NCBI GenBank assembly: GCA_947165405.1 | Contig: CAMVAG010000010.1 | Span: 1 to 22,920 of the forward strand | DNA length: 22,920 nucleotides | Direction of reading: 5' to 3' | DNA from: an uncultured Selenomonadales bacterium | Lineage (GTDB): Bacteria; Bacillota; Negativicutes; Selenomonadales; Selenomonadaceae | Shown: piece after piece, positions 1-7,252 of the stretch | Layout: each line of letters begins with the position of its first letter | How positions within the stretch are numbered: position 1 is the first letter of the stretch | The notes under the pieces: model-generated | The model's input: the letters and a program-made list of their open reading frames with translations, nothing else | What the model was told of the DNA's origin: nothing | Databases searched by the model: none | Translations under genes and position numbers: made by a program

Positions 1-48
1 TCCGCCGCTGATGTCGGGAGCCTGTCCGCCGTTGATGTCGGGAGCTTG
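1..48. repeat. 24-bp tandem repeat, two copies visible
   Basis: Two adjacent 24-bp units (1-24 and 25-48) differ at only two bases. On the minus strand they encode the octapeptide QAPDI(S/N)GG in frame. The array probably continues beyond the left edge, since the first unit begins exactly at base 1. Confidence 0.75.
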
Positions 49-93
49 TCCGCCGCCGTTGAAATTATTTTGTCCGTTGAAGTTTCTGTTCAT
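1..93 (-). CDS. 5' part of a Gly/Asn-rich repeat protein, function unknown
   Basis: Only the first 31 codons are in the window; the gene continues past base 1. The start is an ATG at 93-91, preceded by the ribosome site TTAGGAGA (plus-strand 103-110). The peptide begins MNRNFNGQNNFNGGG and then runs into an eight-residue repeat, QAPDINGG followed by QAPDISGG. It has no hydrophobic N-terminal stretch, so a standard signal peptide is not evident. I do not recognise the family. The composition (Gly, Asn, Gln, Pro) suggests a disordered or structural low-complexity protein, but that is inference from 31 residues only. Confidence 0.6.
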   Translation of the reverse strand, partial: MNRNFNGQNNFNGGGQAPDINGGQAPDISGG

Positions 94-336
94 CAGATAA
101 TCTCTCCTAAGATTTTTTTTGCAACTGTTGAAGTCGCTTTGATTTTCACGGGCGCAAATATAAAGTCGCATTTTTTAAATTGCTTTAGACTTTGTTAGGA
201 TTCGTTTAAAATTTGCAACATTTAATCAAGACATAACGAACATCTAATTTGACATTAAAAAATCGGCGCGGAGTTTGTAATTTCTCGCACCGATTTTTTT
301 TGAAAGCTTGACTTTGCCGCAACCTTTAATCATTGA
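94..336. other. Intergenic region between galE and the repeat-protein gene
   Basis: This AT-rich gap of about 240 bp holds the galE terminator (255-301), the end of a heptad-type array that begins inside galE, and the upstream region and ribosome site of the minus-strand repeat-protein gene. I found no convincing -35/-10 pair for that gene and no other open frame. Confidence 0.6.
255..301 (-). terminator. Intrinsic terminator downstream of galE
   Basis: An imperfect hairpin pairs AATCGG (261-266) with CCGATT (290-295) and continues inward with a GCG/CGC block and one mismatch. It is flanked by an A run on the left and a T run on the right, so it could act on either strand. Its position about 40 bp past the galE stop fits termination of the minus-strand sugar operon. 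Confidence 0.7.
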
Positions 337-352
337 CTATTGACCACTAAAT
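331..352 (-). repeat. Short heptad-like array supplying the galE stop codon
   Basis: Read on the minus strand the segment runs TTAGTGG, TCAATAG, TCAATGA, which are related 7-mers in register. The galE stop TAG (339-337) lies inside it and its last residues (FSGQ) are encoded by it. It resembles the TTAGTGG array at the gatA end (9487-9507). This is the weakest of the five heptad sites. Confidence 0.4.
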
Positions 353-1326
353 TTATTGTGTGCACAATGCCAATTCCAAGCAGTCGCAATAATTTTTTCT
401 ATGTCGTCAAAGCACGGCGTCCAATTCAAAAATTTTCGAGCCTTCTCGCCCGAAGCAATTAACTTTGCAGGGTCGCCCGGTCGTCTTTCACCGAGCACCG
501 TTTTTATTTTTTGTCCCGTGACTTTTTCAGCTGCATCAATCATTTCTTTGACGGAGAAGCCGTGTCCCGTGCCCAAGTTGAAAAAATTTGATTCGCCGCC
601 TTCGCGAAGATATTTCAAGGCGCAAAGATGAGCCGCCGCCAAATCAACGACGTGAATGTAATCGCGAATGCAAGTGCCGTCGGGCGTCGGGTAGTCGTCG
701 CCGAAAATCGTAATGTGGTCGCGTTGACCGAGAGGGACTTGAAGAATCAGAGGAATCAAATGCGTTTCGGGGTGATGGTCTTCGCCGAGCGTGCCGTCTT
801 CAATCGCACCGCTTGCATTGAAATATCTCAAGCTCACATAGCGGACGCCTTGAGCCGCGCTGACCCAACGAATCATTTTTTCCATTATCAATTTCGATTC
901 GCCGTAGGGATTCGTCGGGACGGTTTTGTCAAGTTCGTCAATCGGGATTCGTTCGGGCTCGCCGTAGACCGCCGCGCTTGAGCTGAAAATAATTTTATCG
1001 ACGCCGCTGTCCGTCATTGCCTCCAACAAAATTTCCATGCCGCAGACGTTGTTGCTGAAGTACTTCAACGGAAGCCGAACGCTCTCGCCCGCCTCGATAT
1101 ACGCCGCGAAATGGAAGACCGCCTCGATTTTATTTTCGGCAAAAATTTTTTTCAACGCGGCTTTATCGCGAATGTCACACCGGTAAAATTTTGCGGCAGG
1201 ATTAATCGCGTAGAGGTGACCCGTCGAAAGATTGTCGGCAATGACAACTTCCTCGCCTGCCTCGACGAGTTGCCTGACCGTGTGCGAACCGATGTAGCCC
1301 GCGCCGCCGCAAACCAAGATTGACAT
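337..1326 (-). CDS. galE: UDP-glucose 4-epimerase GalE
   Basis: A 329-residue short-chain dehydrogenase-fold enzyme that interconverts UDP-glucose and UDP-galactose with bound NAD, supplying UDP-galactose for surface polysaccharide. Visible marks are the N-terminal dinucleotide-binding motif GGAGYIGSH (residues 7-15), the catalytic Ser in FSSSAAVYGEP (about 117) and the YxxxK pair in YGESK (Tyr141, Lys145). Length is normal for the family. I start it at the ATG at 1326 because AAAGGGGAA lies 8 bp upstream; an in-frame ATG at 1362 has no ribosome site and adds residues before the Rossmann motif. It is the last gene of a three-gene minus-strand operon. Its final codons come from a heptad-like repeat, so the natural C-terminus may have been altered. 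A related UDP-sugar specificity such as GalNAc is possible. Confidence 0.93.
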   Translation of the reverse strand: MSILVCGGAGYIGSHTVRQLVEAGEEVVIADNLSTGHLYAINPAAKFYRCDIRDKAALKKIFAENKIEAVFHFAAYIEAGESVRLPLKYFSNNVCGMEILLEAMTDSGVDKIIFSSSAAVYGEPERIPIDELDKTVPTNPYGESKLIMEKMIRWVSAAQGVRYVSLRYFNASGAIEDGTLGEDHHPETHLIPLILQVPLGQRDHITIFGDDYPTPDGTCIRDYIHVVDLAAAHLCALKYLREGGESNFFNLGTGHGFSVKEMIDAAEKVTGQKIKTVLGERRPGDPAKLIASGEKARKFLNWTPCFDDIEKIIATAWNWHCAHNKFSGQ

Positions 1327-1380
1327 AAAAAAAATTCCCCTTTCAAAAAAGACCGCGAACATTTTATTGCAAAACTTATT

Positions 1381-2514
1381 TCAACGACTCTCAAAAAATT
1401 TTTTTACAAATTCTGTAACGTGCTCCAAATCTTCCGCAGTCAAACCGTAATACATCGGAAGTCTCACAAGGCGTTCGCTCTCTCGTGTGGTGAAAACGTC
1501 TTCGCCGTGAAAGCGACAATATTTTTTGCCGGCGGGCGCGGAATGCAACGGAACATAATGGAAAACGCAACCGATTCCCTTTTCGCGCATGTAAGAGATA
1601 AATTTTGTGCGCTCGTCAAGATTTTTCAGCTTGATATAAAACATGTGCCCGTTGTGTTGACATTCGGCGGGGACGGTCGGAAGGTCAATCAATTTTTCTT
1701 GTGCAAGAGGTTTAAGCGCGTCGAAATATTTTTGCCAACTTGCAAGACGGTCGGCGGTGATTTCGTCAGCTTTTTGAAGTTGCGCCCAAAGATAAGCCGC
1801 GTTGAGTTCACTCGGCAAGTAGCTGTCCCCGACATCAACCCAAGTGTATTTGTCAATCTGCCCGCGGAAAAATTTTGAACGGTTGGTTCCTTTTTCGCGC
1901 AGGATTTCGGCTCGCTCGTTGTACGCCGAATCATTTATGACAAGCGCGCCGCCTTCGCCCATGGAAAAATTTTTTGTCTCGTGGAAAGAATAGCAGCCGA
2001 AGTCGCCGATTGTCCCCAGAGCTTTTCCTTTGTAAGTGCTCATCACACCCTGCGCGGCGTCCTCGATAATTTTCAAATTGTAACGGCGGGCAATGTCCGT
2101 GATGAAATCCATTTCGCAAGAAACTCCGGCATAGTGGACAACAACAACGGCTCGCGTGCGCTCGGTTATCGCCGCCTCGATTTTGCGCTCGTCAATGTTC
2201 ATTGTGTCGGGGCGAATGTCAACGAATACGGGAACTCCTCCGCCGACAATAATTGAAGTTGCGGTGCTCGAAAAAGTGTAGCTCGGCAAAATCACCTCGT
2301 CGCCCGGTTGAAACTTGCAAAGCAACATCGCCATATCAAGTGCACTCGTTCCGCTGGTCGTGAGCAAAACTTTTTGAGCGCGGAATTTATTTTCAAGCCA
2401 CGAATTGCATTTTTTTGTAAAGGTACCGTCGCCGCTGATTTTGTGAGCTTTAACGGCTTGCTCGATAAATTTAAGTTCGTCACCGATAAAAGGCGGCACA
2501 TTGAAAGAAATCAT
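1381..2514 (-). CDS. wecE: dTDP-4-amino-4,6-dideoxygalactose transaminase (WecE/RffA type)
   Basis: A 377-residue PLP-dependent aminotransferase of the DegT/DnrJ/EryC1/StrS family. It matches the family member that converts dTDP-4-keto-6-deoxy-D-glucose to dTDP-4-amino-4,6-dideoxy-D-galactose, the Fuc4NAc precursor. The PLP lysine is in SFHETKNFSMGEGGA (Lys181, the same number as in E. coli WecE). Other family blocks are CGDG-like SGDGTFTKKC (28-36), PGDEVILPSYTF (70-81), RPDTMNID (101-108), HYAGVSCEMD (127-136), EDAAQGVMSTYKG (151-163) and REKGTNRSKFFRGQ. It lies 27 bp after the glycosyltransferase and 54 bp before galE. No Rml enzymes making the substrate are in the window. A dTDP-Fuc3N-type transaminase is a less likely alternative. 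Confidence 0.88.
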   Translation of the reverse strand: MISFNVPPFIGDELKFIEQAVKAHKISGDGTFTKKCNSWLENKFRAQKVLLTTSGTSALDMAMLLCKFQPGDEVILPSYTFSSTATSIIVGGGVPVFVDIRPDTMNIDERKIEAAITERTRAVVVVHYAGVSCEMDFITDIARRYNLKIIEDAAQGVMSTYKGKALGTIGDFGCYSFHETKNFSMGEGGALVINDSAYNERAEILREKGTNRSKFFRGQIDKYTWVDVGDSYLPSELNAAYLWAQLQKADEITADRLASWQKYFDALKPLAQEKLIDLPTVPAECQHNGHMFYIKLKNLDERTKFISYMREKGIGCVFHYVPLHSAPAGKKYCRFHGEDVFTTRESERLVRLPMYYGLTAEDLEHVTEFVKKFFESR

Positions 2515-2541
2515 AAAAGTGATATTCCCTTCCGAAAGTTT

Positions 2542-4080
2542 TTACATTGGCGTTATCTGAAAATTGTAAACCACTTTGTTTGCCATATCGGGAACAACCT
2601 GCACAATTTTATCGTAAGCGGCTTGCGCGTCTTGCGGAAAAATACAGAGGACTATCGCGTCATAATCTTTGGTCTTGAGCCTCTCCAAACCGACAACGGT
2701 ATCATCAAAATTTTCGGGGTGTTCGTCGACTGTGGCAACCACTTGACAATACGGACAGGGTTTAAAATTTTTTACGTAGTCTCTTCCGAACTCTCGCGAA
2801 AGATTATTTTGACTTTCTATTTGCTTGCGATAATCTTTGGTGATTTCGTTTTCGCCGAAAAGAATTATTCGTGCGCCGCGTCCGATTATCCCGAAAGGAA
2901 AAATCGCCGTCCATTCTCTGATTCGTTCACGGGAAAGACGCTCCGTATAATATTCCTTGACGGTCGAGGCATTCTTTACGATCGTCCAAAAGTTGTCGTA
3001 GTATTCTTCTTCGGGTTTGAGTTTGGGCAGAGAATATTTTTTGCCGGCGTAAAGCTTTTTGAGCAAAACATTTTCCAGAGCCTCGACGTAAGAAAAAGTT
3101 CCTTCGCCGAATATTTGTTCTTCCGTATCGTAGCCCAGAACGCCGGGCGTTCGCGTTTTATCCTTTACACTCGCGCAGATTGTCAACACACCTTCATTGG
3201 CAGCAAACCTTGCCGATTGAGAAATACCGCAGACCACATCGATTTTGCTGAAAAGAATTCGCGGAATCGGCACCATGTCTCCCAACAAAGTTATGAGGAC
3301 ATTCGGAAGATTATTGAAGGTGTCTTTAATCAATTCCATTCGCACGTCGGCGTTCCCAATCATTATGAAGTTGATTAATTTGTCGGGGTGACGCCTTGCC
3401 AATTCACCGACGCCTTGAATGACATAAGGAACATAATATTTGATGGCTCGTCCCAGATGGCAAATATTCCAATCCAACTTTTCAAGGTTTTCGATTTTGA
3501 AATGCACATCTTGAATCGGGTTTTGCTCATGAATTGTGGGAGGCATTTCCGCCAAAGGCTCGCAGATATTTTTATAGCCGTTGAAGAGTTTTTCCAATAT
3601 AATTCCGGAGGCAACAAGTTCGTTGCGTTTCCATTTGAATTCAAAAAAATCCAAATTGTCCTCGTAATGTCTGGTAGCGTCCCTGTAGACTTCGTTGCAG
3701 GTGAGAAAAAAATGACGCGCTCCGATTTGAGCGGCAAGAAGTTCTGCCCAATAGGCATATGTATCCTCGTGTGATTCGATTATGATTTCGTAATCTTTCG
3801 GGTCGGAAATATTGAGGCGGCTCCGCAGCATATTAAGAAGATAATTTTGTTCGTAAGCTTTTATCATGTAGGGCGGCTTGAGAAGAAATTTCATGCCCGG
3901 AACGATTTCAGTATATTGCGGCAGATTTGAAATGACGCATTTGTCCGCACCCGAATGAAAGACAAAAACTTGCCAACCGCGCTCGTACAAATATTTTGCC
4001 TTGCCCGCAACGTACATTTCAGTGCCGCCGATAATGAAAAGTCCGTAAGTAAAAATTATGTAGATCTTCTTTTGCTCCAT
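2542..4080 (-). CDS. GT4-like glycosyltransferase with a C-terminal Rossmann-like domain
   Basis: A 512-residue protein and first gene of the minus-strand sugar operon. The N-terminus has the GT-B layout: a beta strand IYIIFTYGL, then GGTEMYVAGKAKYLYERGW (18-36) and VFVFHSG, as in family 4 glycosyltransferases that bind the acceptor there. Residues about 200-340 look like the second, donor-binding half, although the usual E-x7-E signature is not clear (RFAANEGV at 291-298 lies near where it would be). Residues about 393-512 form an extra domain opening FPFGIIGRGARIILFGENE, like the Rossmann-type modules appended to some polysaccharide transferases. It contains a CPYC pair (442-445). The ribosome site GGAAGGTG is at 4095-4088. 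Its place with wecE and galE argues for transfer of a sugar in LPS or another surface glycan. The substrate cannot be read from sequence. Confidence 0.7.
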   Translation of the reverse strand: MEQKKIYIIFTYGLFIIGGTEMYVAGKAKYLYERGWQVFVFHSGADKCVISNLPQYTEIVPGMKFLLKPPYMIKAYEQNYLLNMLRSRLNISDPKDYEIIIESHEDTYAYWAELLAAQIGARHFFLTCNEVYRDATRHYEDNLDFFEFKWKRNELVASGIILEKLFNGYKNICEPLAEMPPTIHEQNPIQDVHFKIENLEKLDWNICHLGRAIKYYVPYVIQGVGELARRHPDKLINFIMIGNADVRMELIKDTFNNLPNVLITLLGDMVPIPRILFSKIDVVCGISQSARFAANEGVLTICASVKDKTRTPGVLGYDTEEQIFGEGTFSYVEALENVLLKKLYAGKKYSLPKLKPEEEYYDNFWTIVKNASTVKEYYTERLSRERIREWTAIFPFGIIGRGARIILFGENEITKDYRKQIESQNNLSREFGRDYVKNFKPCPYCQVVATVDEHPENFDDTVVGLERLKTKDYDAIVLCIFPQDAQAAYDKIVQVVPDMANKVVYNFQITPM

Positions 4081-4122
4081 TCGCTTACACCTTCCAAATT
4101 TTATAATAAAGTACTTGTTGAA

Positions 4123-4151
4123 AATATAAGCACATGATTTTATTTTGTCAA
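4123..4151 (-). promoter_or_regulatory. Promoter of the glycosyltransferase-wecE-galE operon
   Basis: On the minus strand there is a perfect -35 TTGACA (4151-4146), a 17-bp spacer and -10 TATATT (4128-4123). It is followed by a leader of about 35 nt with the ribosome site GGAAGGTG. It faces away from the mreB promoter. Confidence 0.75.
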
Positions 4152-4170
4152 GCCTCGCGCGGGCTTTGCC

Positions 4171-4185
4171 AACTTTTTAAAAGTT
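4171..4185. promoter_or_regulatory. Palindrome between divergent promoters, possible operator
   Basis: AACTTTT-T-AAAAGTT is a perfect 7+7 inverted repeat with a one-base centre. It lies 3 bp upstream of the mreB -35 element and 20 bp upstream of the divergent sugar-operon -35. Its placement fits a regulator site, but AT-rich palindromes arise easily by chance and no regulator is identified. Confidence 0.3.
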
Positions 4186-4188
4186 ATG

Positions 4189-4216
4189 TTGCAAAGTGTA
4201 AAAAGTATGATAAAAT
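4189..4216 (+). promoter_or_regulatory. Promoter of mreB
   Basis: -35 TTGCAA (4189-4194), 16-bp spacer, -10 TAAAAT (4211-4216). The leader of about 50 nt carries GGGAG (4256-4260) ahead of the mreB ATG. It probably drives mreBCD and perhaps the gatC-budA-gatA genes behind them, since I found no terminator up to gatA. Confidence 0.6.
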
Positions 4217-4271
4217 GTTTCCGCTTAGCGCAGGCAGAAATTTCTAAGTAAAGAAGGGAGCAACCCTAAAT

Positions 4272-5315
4272 ATGTTTGGTGGTTTATTTGGAGGCTTTTC
4301 GCACGACATGGGAATCGACTTGGGGACGGCGAATACTCTTGTGCACGTCAAAGGTCGTGGGATAGTCCTGCGTGAACCTTCGGTCGTAGCGATAAAAAGT
4401 GATACGGGCGATGTGCTTGCAGTTGGCGAAGAGGCAAAGCAAATGATAGGACGCACGCCCGGCAATATCATTGCGATTCGCCCGATGAAAGACGGAGTCA
4501 TTGCCGACTTCGACGTAACGCAGGCAATGTTGAAATATTTTATTCGCAAGGCAATGAATTCCAAATCGTTCGTGCGCCCGCGAGTTGTCGTCGGAGTTCC
4601 TTCGGGTGTCACGGAAGTTGAAAAGCGTGCGGTTATCGACGCGGCGACTCAAGCCGGAGCTCGTGAGGCTTATCTTATCGAAGAACCTATGGCGGCGGCA
4701 ATCGGCGCGGGGCTTCCCGTCGAAGAGGCGACCGGCAATATGGTCGTCGACATCGGCGGCGGCACGACGGAAATTGCAGTCATATCACTCGGCGGAATTG
4801 TCGTTAGCAAATCGATTCGCGTCGGCGGTGACGAAATGGACTCGTCGATTATTCAATACATACGCCGCGTTTACAGCTTGATGATTGGCGAACGCACTGC
4901 CGAAGAAATTAAAATTAAAATCGGCACTGCGGTTATCACTCCCAAGAGCGAAAATTCAATGCAGATTCGCGGGCGCGATTTACTTAGCGGCTTGCCCAAA
5001 ACCGTTGAGGTTAAGTCGAGTGAAATTCGCGAGGCTTTGGCTGACCCGATATTTAAAATTGTCGAGGCAGTCAAAGGCACTCTTGAAAGAACTCCGCCCG
5101 AACTTGCCGCTGACATAATGGATCACGGAATCATGATGACCGGCGGCGGCGCGCTCCTTGCCAATCTTGATAAACTGATTGCCAAAGAAACGGGCATGCC
5201 GGTTATAATCGCCGACGACGCTTTGAGTTGCGTGGGCGAAGGCACGGGTAAATCACTTGAAAATATGAATTTGCTTAAGCGGGTCGTCATGACTCCCAAA
5301 AAGCTGAGACCATGA
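4272..5315 (+). CDS. mreB: Rod-shape actin homologue MreB
   Basis: A 347-residue bacterial actin that polymerises on the inner face of the membrane and positions the wall-elongation machinery. The phosphate-1 motif is MGIDLGTANTLVH (13-25), the connecting block is LIEEPMAAAIGAG, phosphate-2 is VVDIGGGTTEIAVISLGG, and the late adenosine motif is MMTGGGALL. The N-terminus FGGLFGGF is hydrophobic and may act as the membrane-binding segment known in many MreB proteins. Length is standard. The stop overlaps the mreC start by 4 bp, implying translational coupling. Confidence 0.97.
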   Translation: MFGGLFGGFSHDMGIDLGTANTLVHVKGRGIVLREPSVVAIKSDTGDVLAVGEEAKQMIGRTPGNIIAIRPMKDGVIADFDVTQAMLKYFIRKAMNSKSFVRPRVVVGVPSGVTEVEKRAVIDAATQAGAREAYLIEEPMAAAIGAGLPVEEATGNMVVDIGGGTTEIAVISLGGIVVSKSIRVGGDEMDSSIIQYIRRVYSLMIGERTAEEIKIKIGTAVITPKSENSMQIRGRDLLSGLPKTVEVKSSEIREALADPIFKIVEAVKGTLERTPPELAADIMDHGIMMTGGGALLANLDKLIAKETGMPVIIADDALSCVGEGTGKSLENMNLLKRVVMTPKKLRP

Positions 5316-6352
5316 GCAACAAGATTCGTAAGGAAAAAAAGACAGGGAAAAAATTTATCGCGCTGATTGTTGTTTTTATCAGCGTGTTTTGTTGTGTATT
5401 CTTCGCGGCTCGCGGCGAATTTTCTCCCAAAGCTTCAAGCGGCGTTGCAATGATGATTATCTCTCCGTTTCAAAGAGCATTCTCTTGGGCGGGCAGTCAA
5501 CTGGCTTTCATAAAAAACAGCGTCCGCGAACTCTCTCAACTTCACGAGCAGAATAAACTTCTCCGACAAGAGGTCGAACTTCTTCGGGCGCAGAACTTGA
5601 CGGCAAGCGAATACGCTTCGGAAAATCAGCGGTTGAGAAATTTGTTGGGATATAAGCAGGCGGCAGTGCAATTCGATTTGGTTGCGGCAAGTGTTATCGG
5701 GCGCGAGTCGTCGTCTTGGTCGAGTGTGATTGTGATTAATCGCGGAACACTTGACGGCGTGGCGAACAACATGGCGGTCGTGACGGAAATGGGTTTGGTC
5801 GGACACGTCATGGAAGCCGGCGTCAATTCCTCGAAAGTTCAGCTGCTGATTGACCCGCGCTCTTCCGTCGGCGCATTGATTCAGCGTCCCGAATCGCGAG
5901 TGGCAGGTATCGTCGAAGGCGACATTAAAAATCCCGGTTGCCCGCGCATGGTGAACATTCCGAAAGATTCCGATGTTCAAGTTGAGGATATGGTTGTCAC
6001 GTCGGGTTTCGGCGGCGTCTATCCCAAAGGCTTGGTCGTCGGAAAAATTATCGAGATGCATAACGAGGAAGGCGGGCTCTTGAAATACGGCGTGATTGAT
6101 ACTTCGGTTGACTTTCAAAAATTGGAAGACGTGGCGATAATCGTTGCAAGCAGAGAAGCTCCTCCCGAACCGATTCAACCGCCGCCGCAAACGCCCGGCA
6201 CAGAGACCGACCCTTATGAGACGGCTGAAAAACTTCAAAAGGCACAGCAACAAATTCAAGAGGCTCAACAGCAAGTGCAAGAGGCTCAACAGCAACAACT
6301 GCAAGAGGCAGGCTTTTTCAATGAGGAATTGGGAATTGGGAATGGGGAATGA
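5312..6352 (+). CDS. mreC: Rod-shape protein MreC with a Gln-rich C-terminal tail
   Basis: A 346-residue bitopic membrane protein that scaffolds the elongasome in the periplasm. Residues 1-14 are basic and cytosolic, 15-33 form the membrane segment, about 68-113 a coiled coil (LHEQNKLLRQEVELLRAQN), and about 120-280 the two-lobed MreC beta domain with DPRSSVGALIQ. Beyond the usual end lies a proline-rich linker (PPEPIQPPPQTP, 284-295) and three heptads of the type AQQQ(I/V)QE (311-333). The last residues, NEELGIGNGE, are encoded by a GGGAATT-type repeat that also supplies the stop, so the true C-terminus has been replaced or extended by repeat DNA. The start overlaps the end of mreB (ATGA). 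Confidence 0.95.
   Translation: MSNKIRKEKKTGKKFIALIVVFISVFCCVFFAARGEFSPKASSGVAMMIISPFQRAFSWAGSQLAFIKNSVRELSQLHEQNKLLRQEVELLRAQNLTASEYASENQRLRNLLGYKQAAVQFDLVAASVIGRESSSWSSVIVINRGTLDGVANNMAVVTEMGLVGHVMEAGVNSSKVQLLIDPRSSVGALIQRPESRVAGIVEGDIKNPGCPRMVNIPKDSDVQVEDMVVTSGFGGVYPKGLVVGKIIEMHNEEGGLLKYGVIDTSVDFQKLEDVAIIVASREAPPEPIQPPPQTPGTETDPYETAEKLQKAQQQIQEAQQQVQEAQQQQLQEAGFFNEELGIGNGE
6242..6309 (+). repeat. In-frame 21-bp repeats coding the mreC Gln-rich tail
   Basis: Three successive units encode AQQQIQE, AQQQVQE and AQQQQLQE. The first two are 21 bp; the third has one extra codon. The heptad periodicity in protein suggests a helical or coiled-coil tail. Confidence 0.65.
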
Positions 6353-6404
6353 TTTTGCAAATTTAATTCCCAATTCCTAGTTCCTAGTTCCTAGTTCCTA
6401 ATTT
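6324..6404. repeat. Heptad foldback array at the mreC/mreD junction
   Basis: The left arm has 7-mers of the GAATTGG type (6326-6352) and the right arm has AATTCCC, AATTCCT and three AGTTCCT units (6365-6399). A 14-bp perfect inverted repeat pairs 6324-6337 with 6365-6378 around a 27-nt loop. The array contains the mreC stop (6350-6352) and ends just before the mreD ribosome site AAAGGAGG (6405-6412). It lacks a terminal T run, so it is not a classical terminator. Confidence 0.75.
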
Positions 6405-6419
6405 AAAGGAGGCTGAGGC

Positions 6420-6911
6420 ATGAAGATTATCGGGCTGTGGGCAACCGTCCTCGTCTTGCTCTATGCCCTGCAAACATCTTTTTTCACTTTGATAAGTTTC
6501 GACGGCTTCAGCGTGAACTTAATGCTTCTTTTTACCGTTTCGGTTGCCTTCCTGCGCGGGCAAGAAAAAGGAGCTTGTTTGGGATTTATGGCGGGGCTTT
6601 TGCAAGACGTTACGACGGGCAGCTACTTCGGTGTGGCGACGTTCAGTTACATGACGGTCGGTTTTATCTTCGGGAAATTTTCCGTCAACCTCTTCCGCGA
6701 CCAATCGCTTTTGCCCGTGATAAGTTCTCTGCCCGCGCTGGCGATTCACTTCGCCGTGACCATTTCTTTTTTGTTTTTACTCGGTTGGCAAATCGACTTG
6801 ATGAAATTTTTGAAGTTCGACTTTTGGCCGGCGGCGATTATGCAAGTCGTCTTTGCCTATCCGGTTCACCGCTTGGTGTTGGCGTTAAATGAATTCTCGA
6901 AACGACGTTAG
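6420..6911 (+). CDS. mreD: Rod-shape membrane protein MreD
   Basis: A 163-residue polytopic inner-membrane protein of the elongasome, partner of MreC. About five hydrophobic segments are visible, beginning with IIGLWATVLVLLYALQTSFF. The family's short central block is seen as GFMAGLLQDVTTGSYFG (55-71), which matches the conserved G-x3-G-x2-x-D pattern of MreD. Start ATG at 6420 has AAAGGAGG 7 bp upstream. The stop TAG is part of the gatC ribosome site TTAGGAGG. Confidence 0.92.
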   Translation: MKIIGLWATVLVLLYALQTSFFTLISFDGFSVNLMLLFTVSVAFLRGQEKGACLGFMAGLLQDVTTGSYFGVATFSYMTVGFIFGKFSVNLFRDQSLLPVISSLPALAIHFAVTISFLFLLGWQIDLMKFLKFDFWPAAIMQVVFAYPVHRLVLALNEFSKRR

Positions 6912-6923
6912 GAGGAAAAAATT

Positions 6924-7214
6924 TTGAAGATAAGCGAACAGGATATTAAAACGGTGGCGACTTTATCGCGGCTTAGGATTCGTGAGGAAGAATCGGCGGA
7001 CGTTCTTTTTCAGCTGAATAAAATTTTGACATACGTGGAAAATTTGCAGGCACTCGACACGACGAACATTGAGCCGACAACTTACGCGCTGCCCATGCAA
7101 AATGTTTTCCGCGAGGACAAAGTTAAACCGTCTCTCGACAGAGAACTTGCCTTGTCGAACGCGCCTCTTAAAGACGACGGATATTTTAAAGTTCCCAGAG
7201 TTTTAGAGGCTTGA
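6924..7214 (+). CDS. gatC: Asp/Glu-tRNA amidotransferase subunit C (GatC)
   Basis: A 96-residue small subunit of GatCAB, which converts misacylated Glu-tRNA(Gln) or Asp-tRNA(Asn) to the amidated form. GatC wraps around GatA and stabilises it. Family marks are the N-terminal VATLSRLRIREEE, LNKILTYVENLQALDTTNIEPT and the C-terminal REDKVKPSLDRELALSNAPLKDDGYFKVPRV, split here around residues 65-94. The start is TTG at 6924, 5 bp after TTAGGAGGAAA. It is separated from gatA by a decarboxylase gene, an unusual arrangement. Confidence 0.95.
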   Translation: MKISEQDIKTVATLSRLRIREEESADVLFQLNKILTYVENLQALDTTNIEPTTYALPMQNVFREDKVKPSLDRELALSNAPLKDDGYFKVPRVLEA

Positions 7215-7252
7215 TATTTAAAATTTTTTTTAAAGTTTTGGAGGTTTTTATC

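Noticed and set aside
1..48. Tandem repeat as a CRISPR fragment
   Set aside because: The units are directly adjacent with no spacers and are in frame with a protein, so it is a coding repeat. No CRISPR array is seen anywhere in the window.
2308..3378. Long plus-strand open frame of 356 codons
   Set aside because: It is antisense to wecE and the glycosyltransferase, both clearly recognised, has no ribosome site and resembles no protein family; it is a shadow of the real genes.
5435..6373. Minus-strand open frame of 312 codons opposite mreC
   Set aside because: It is a mirror of the mreC coding bias, rich in Arg, His and Leu runs, and mreC is unambiguous on the other strand.
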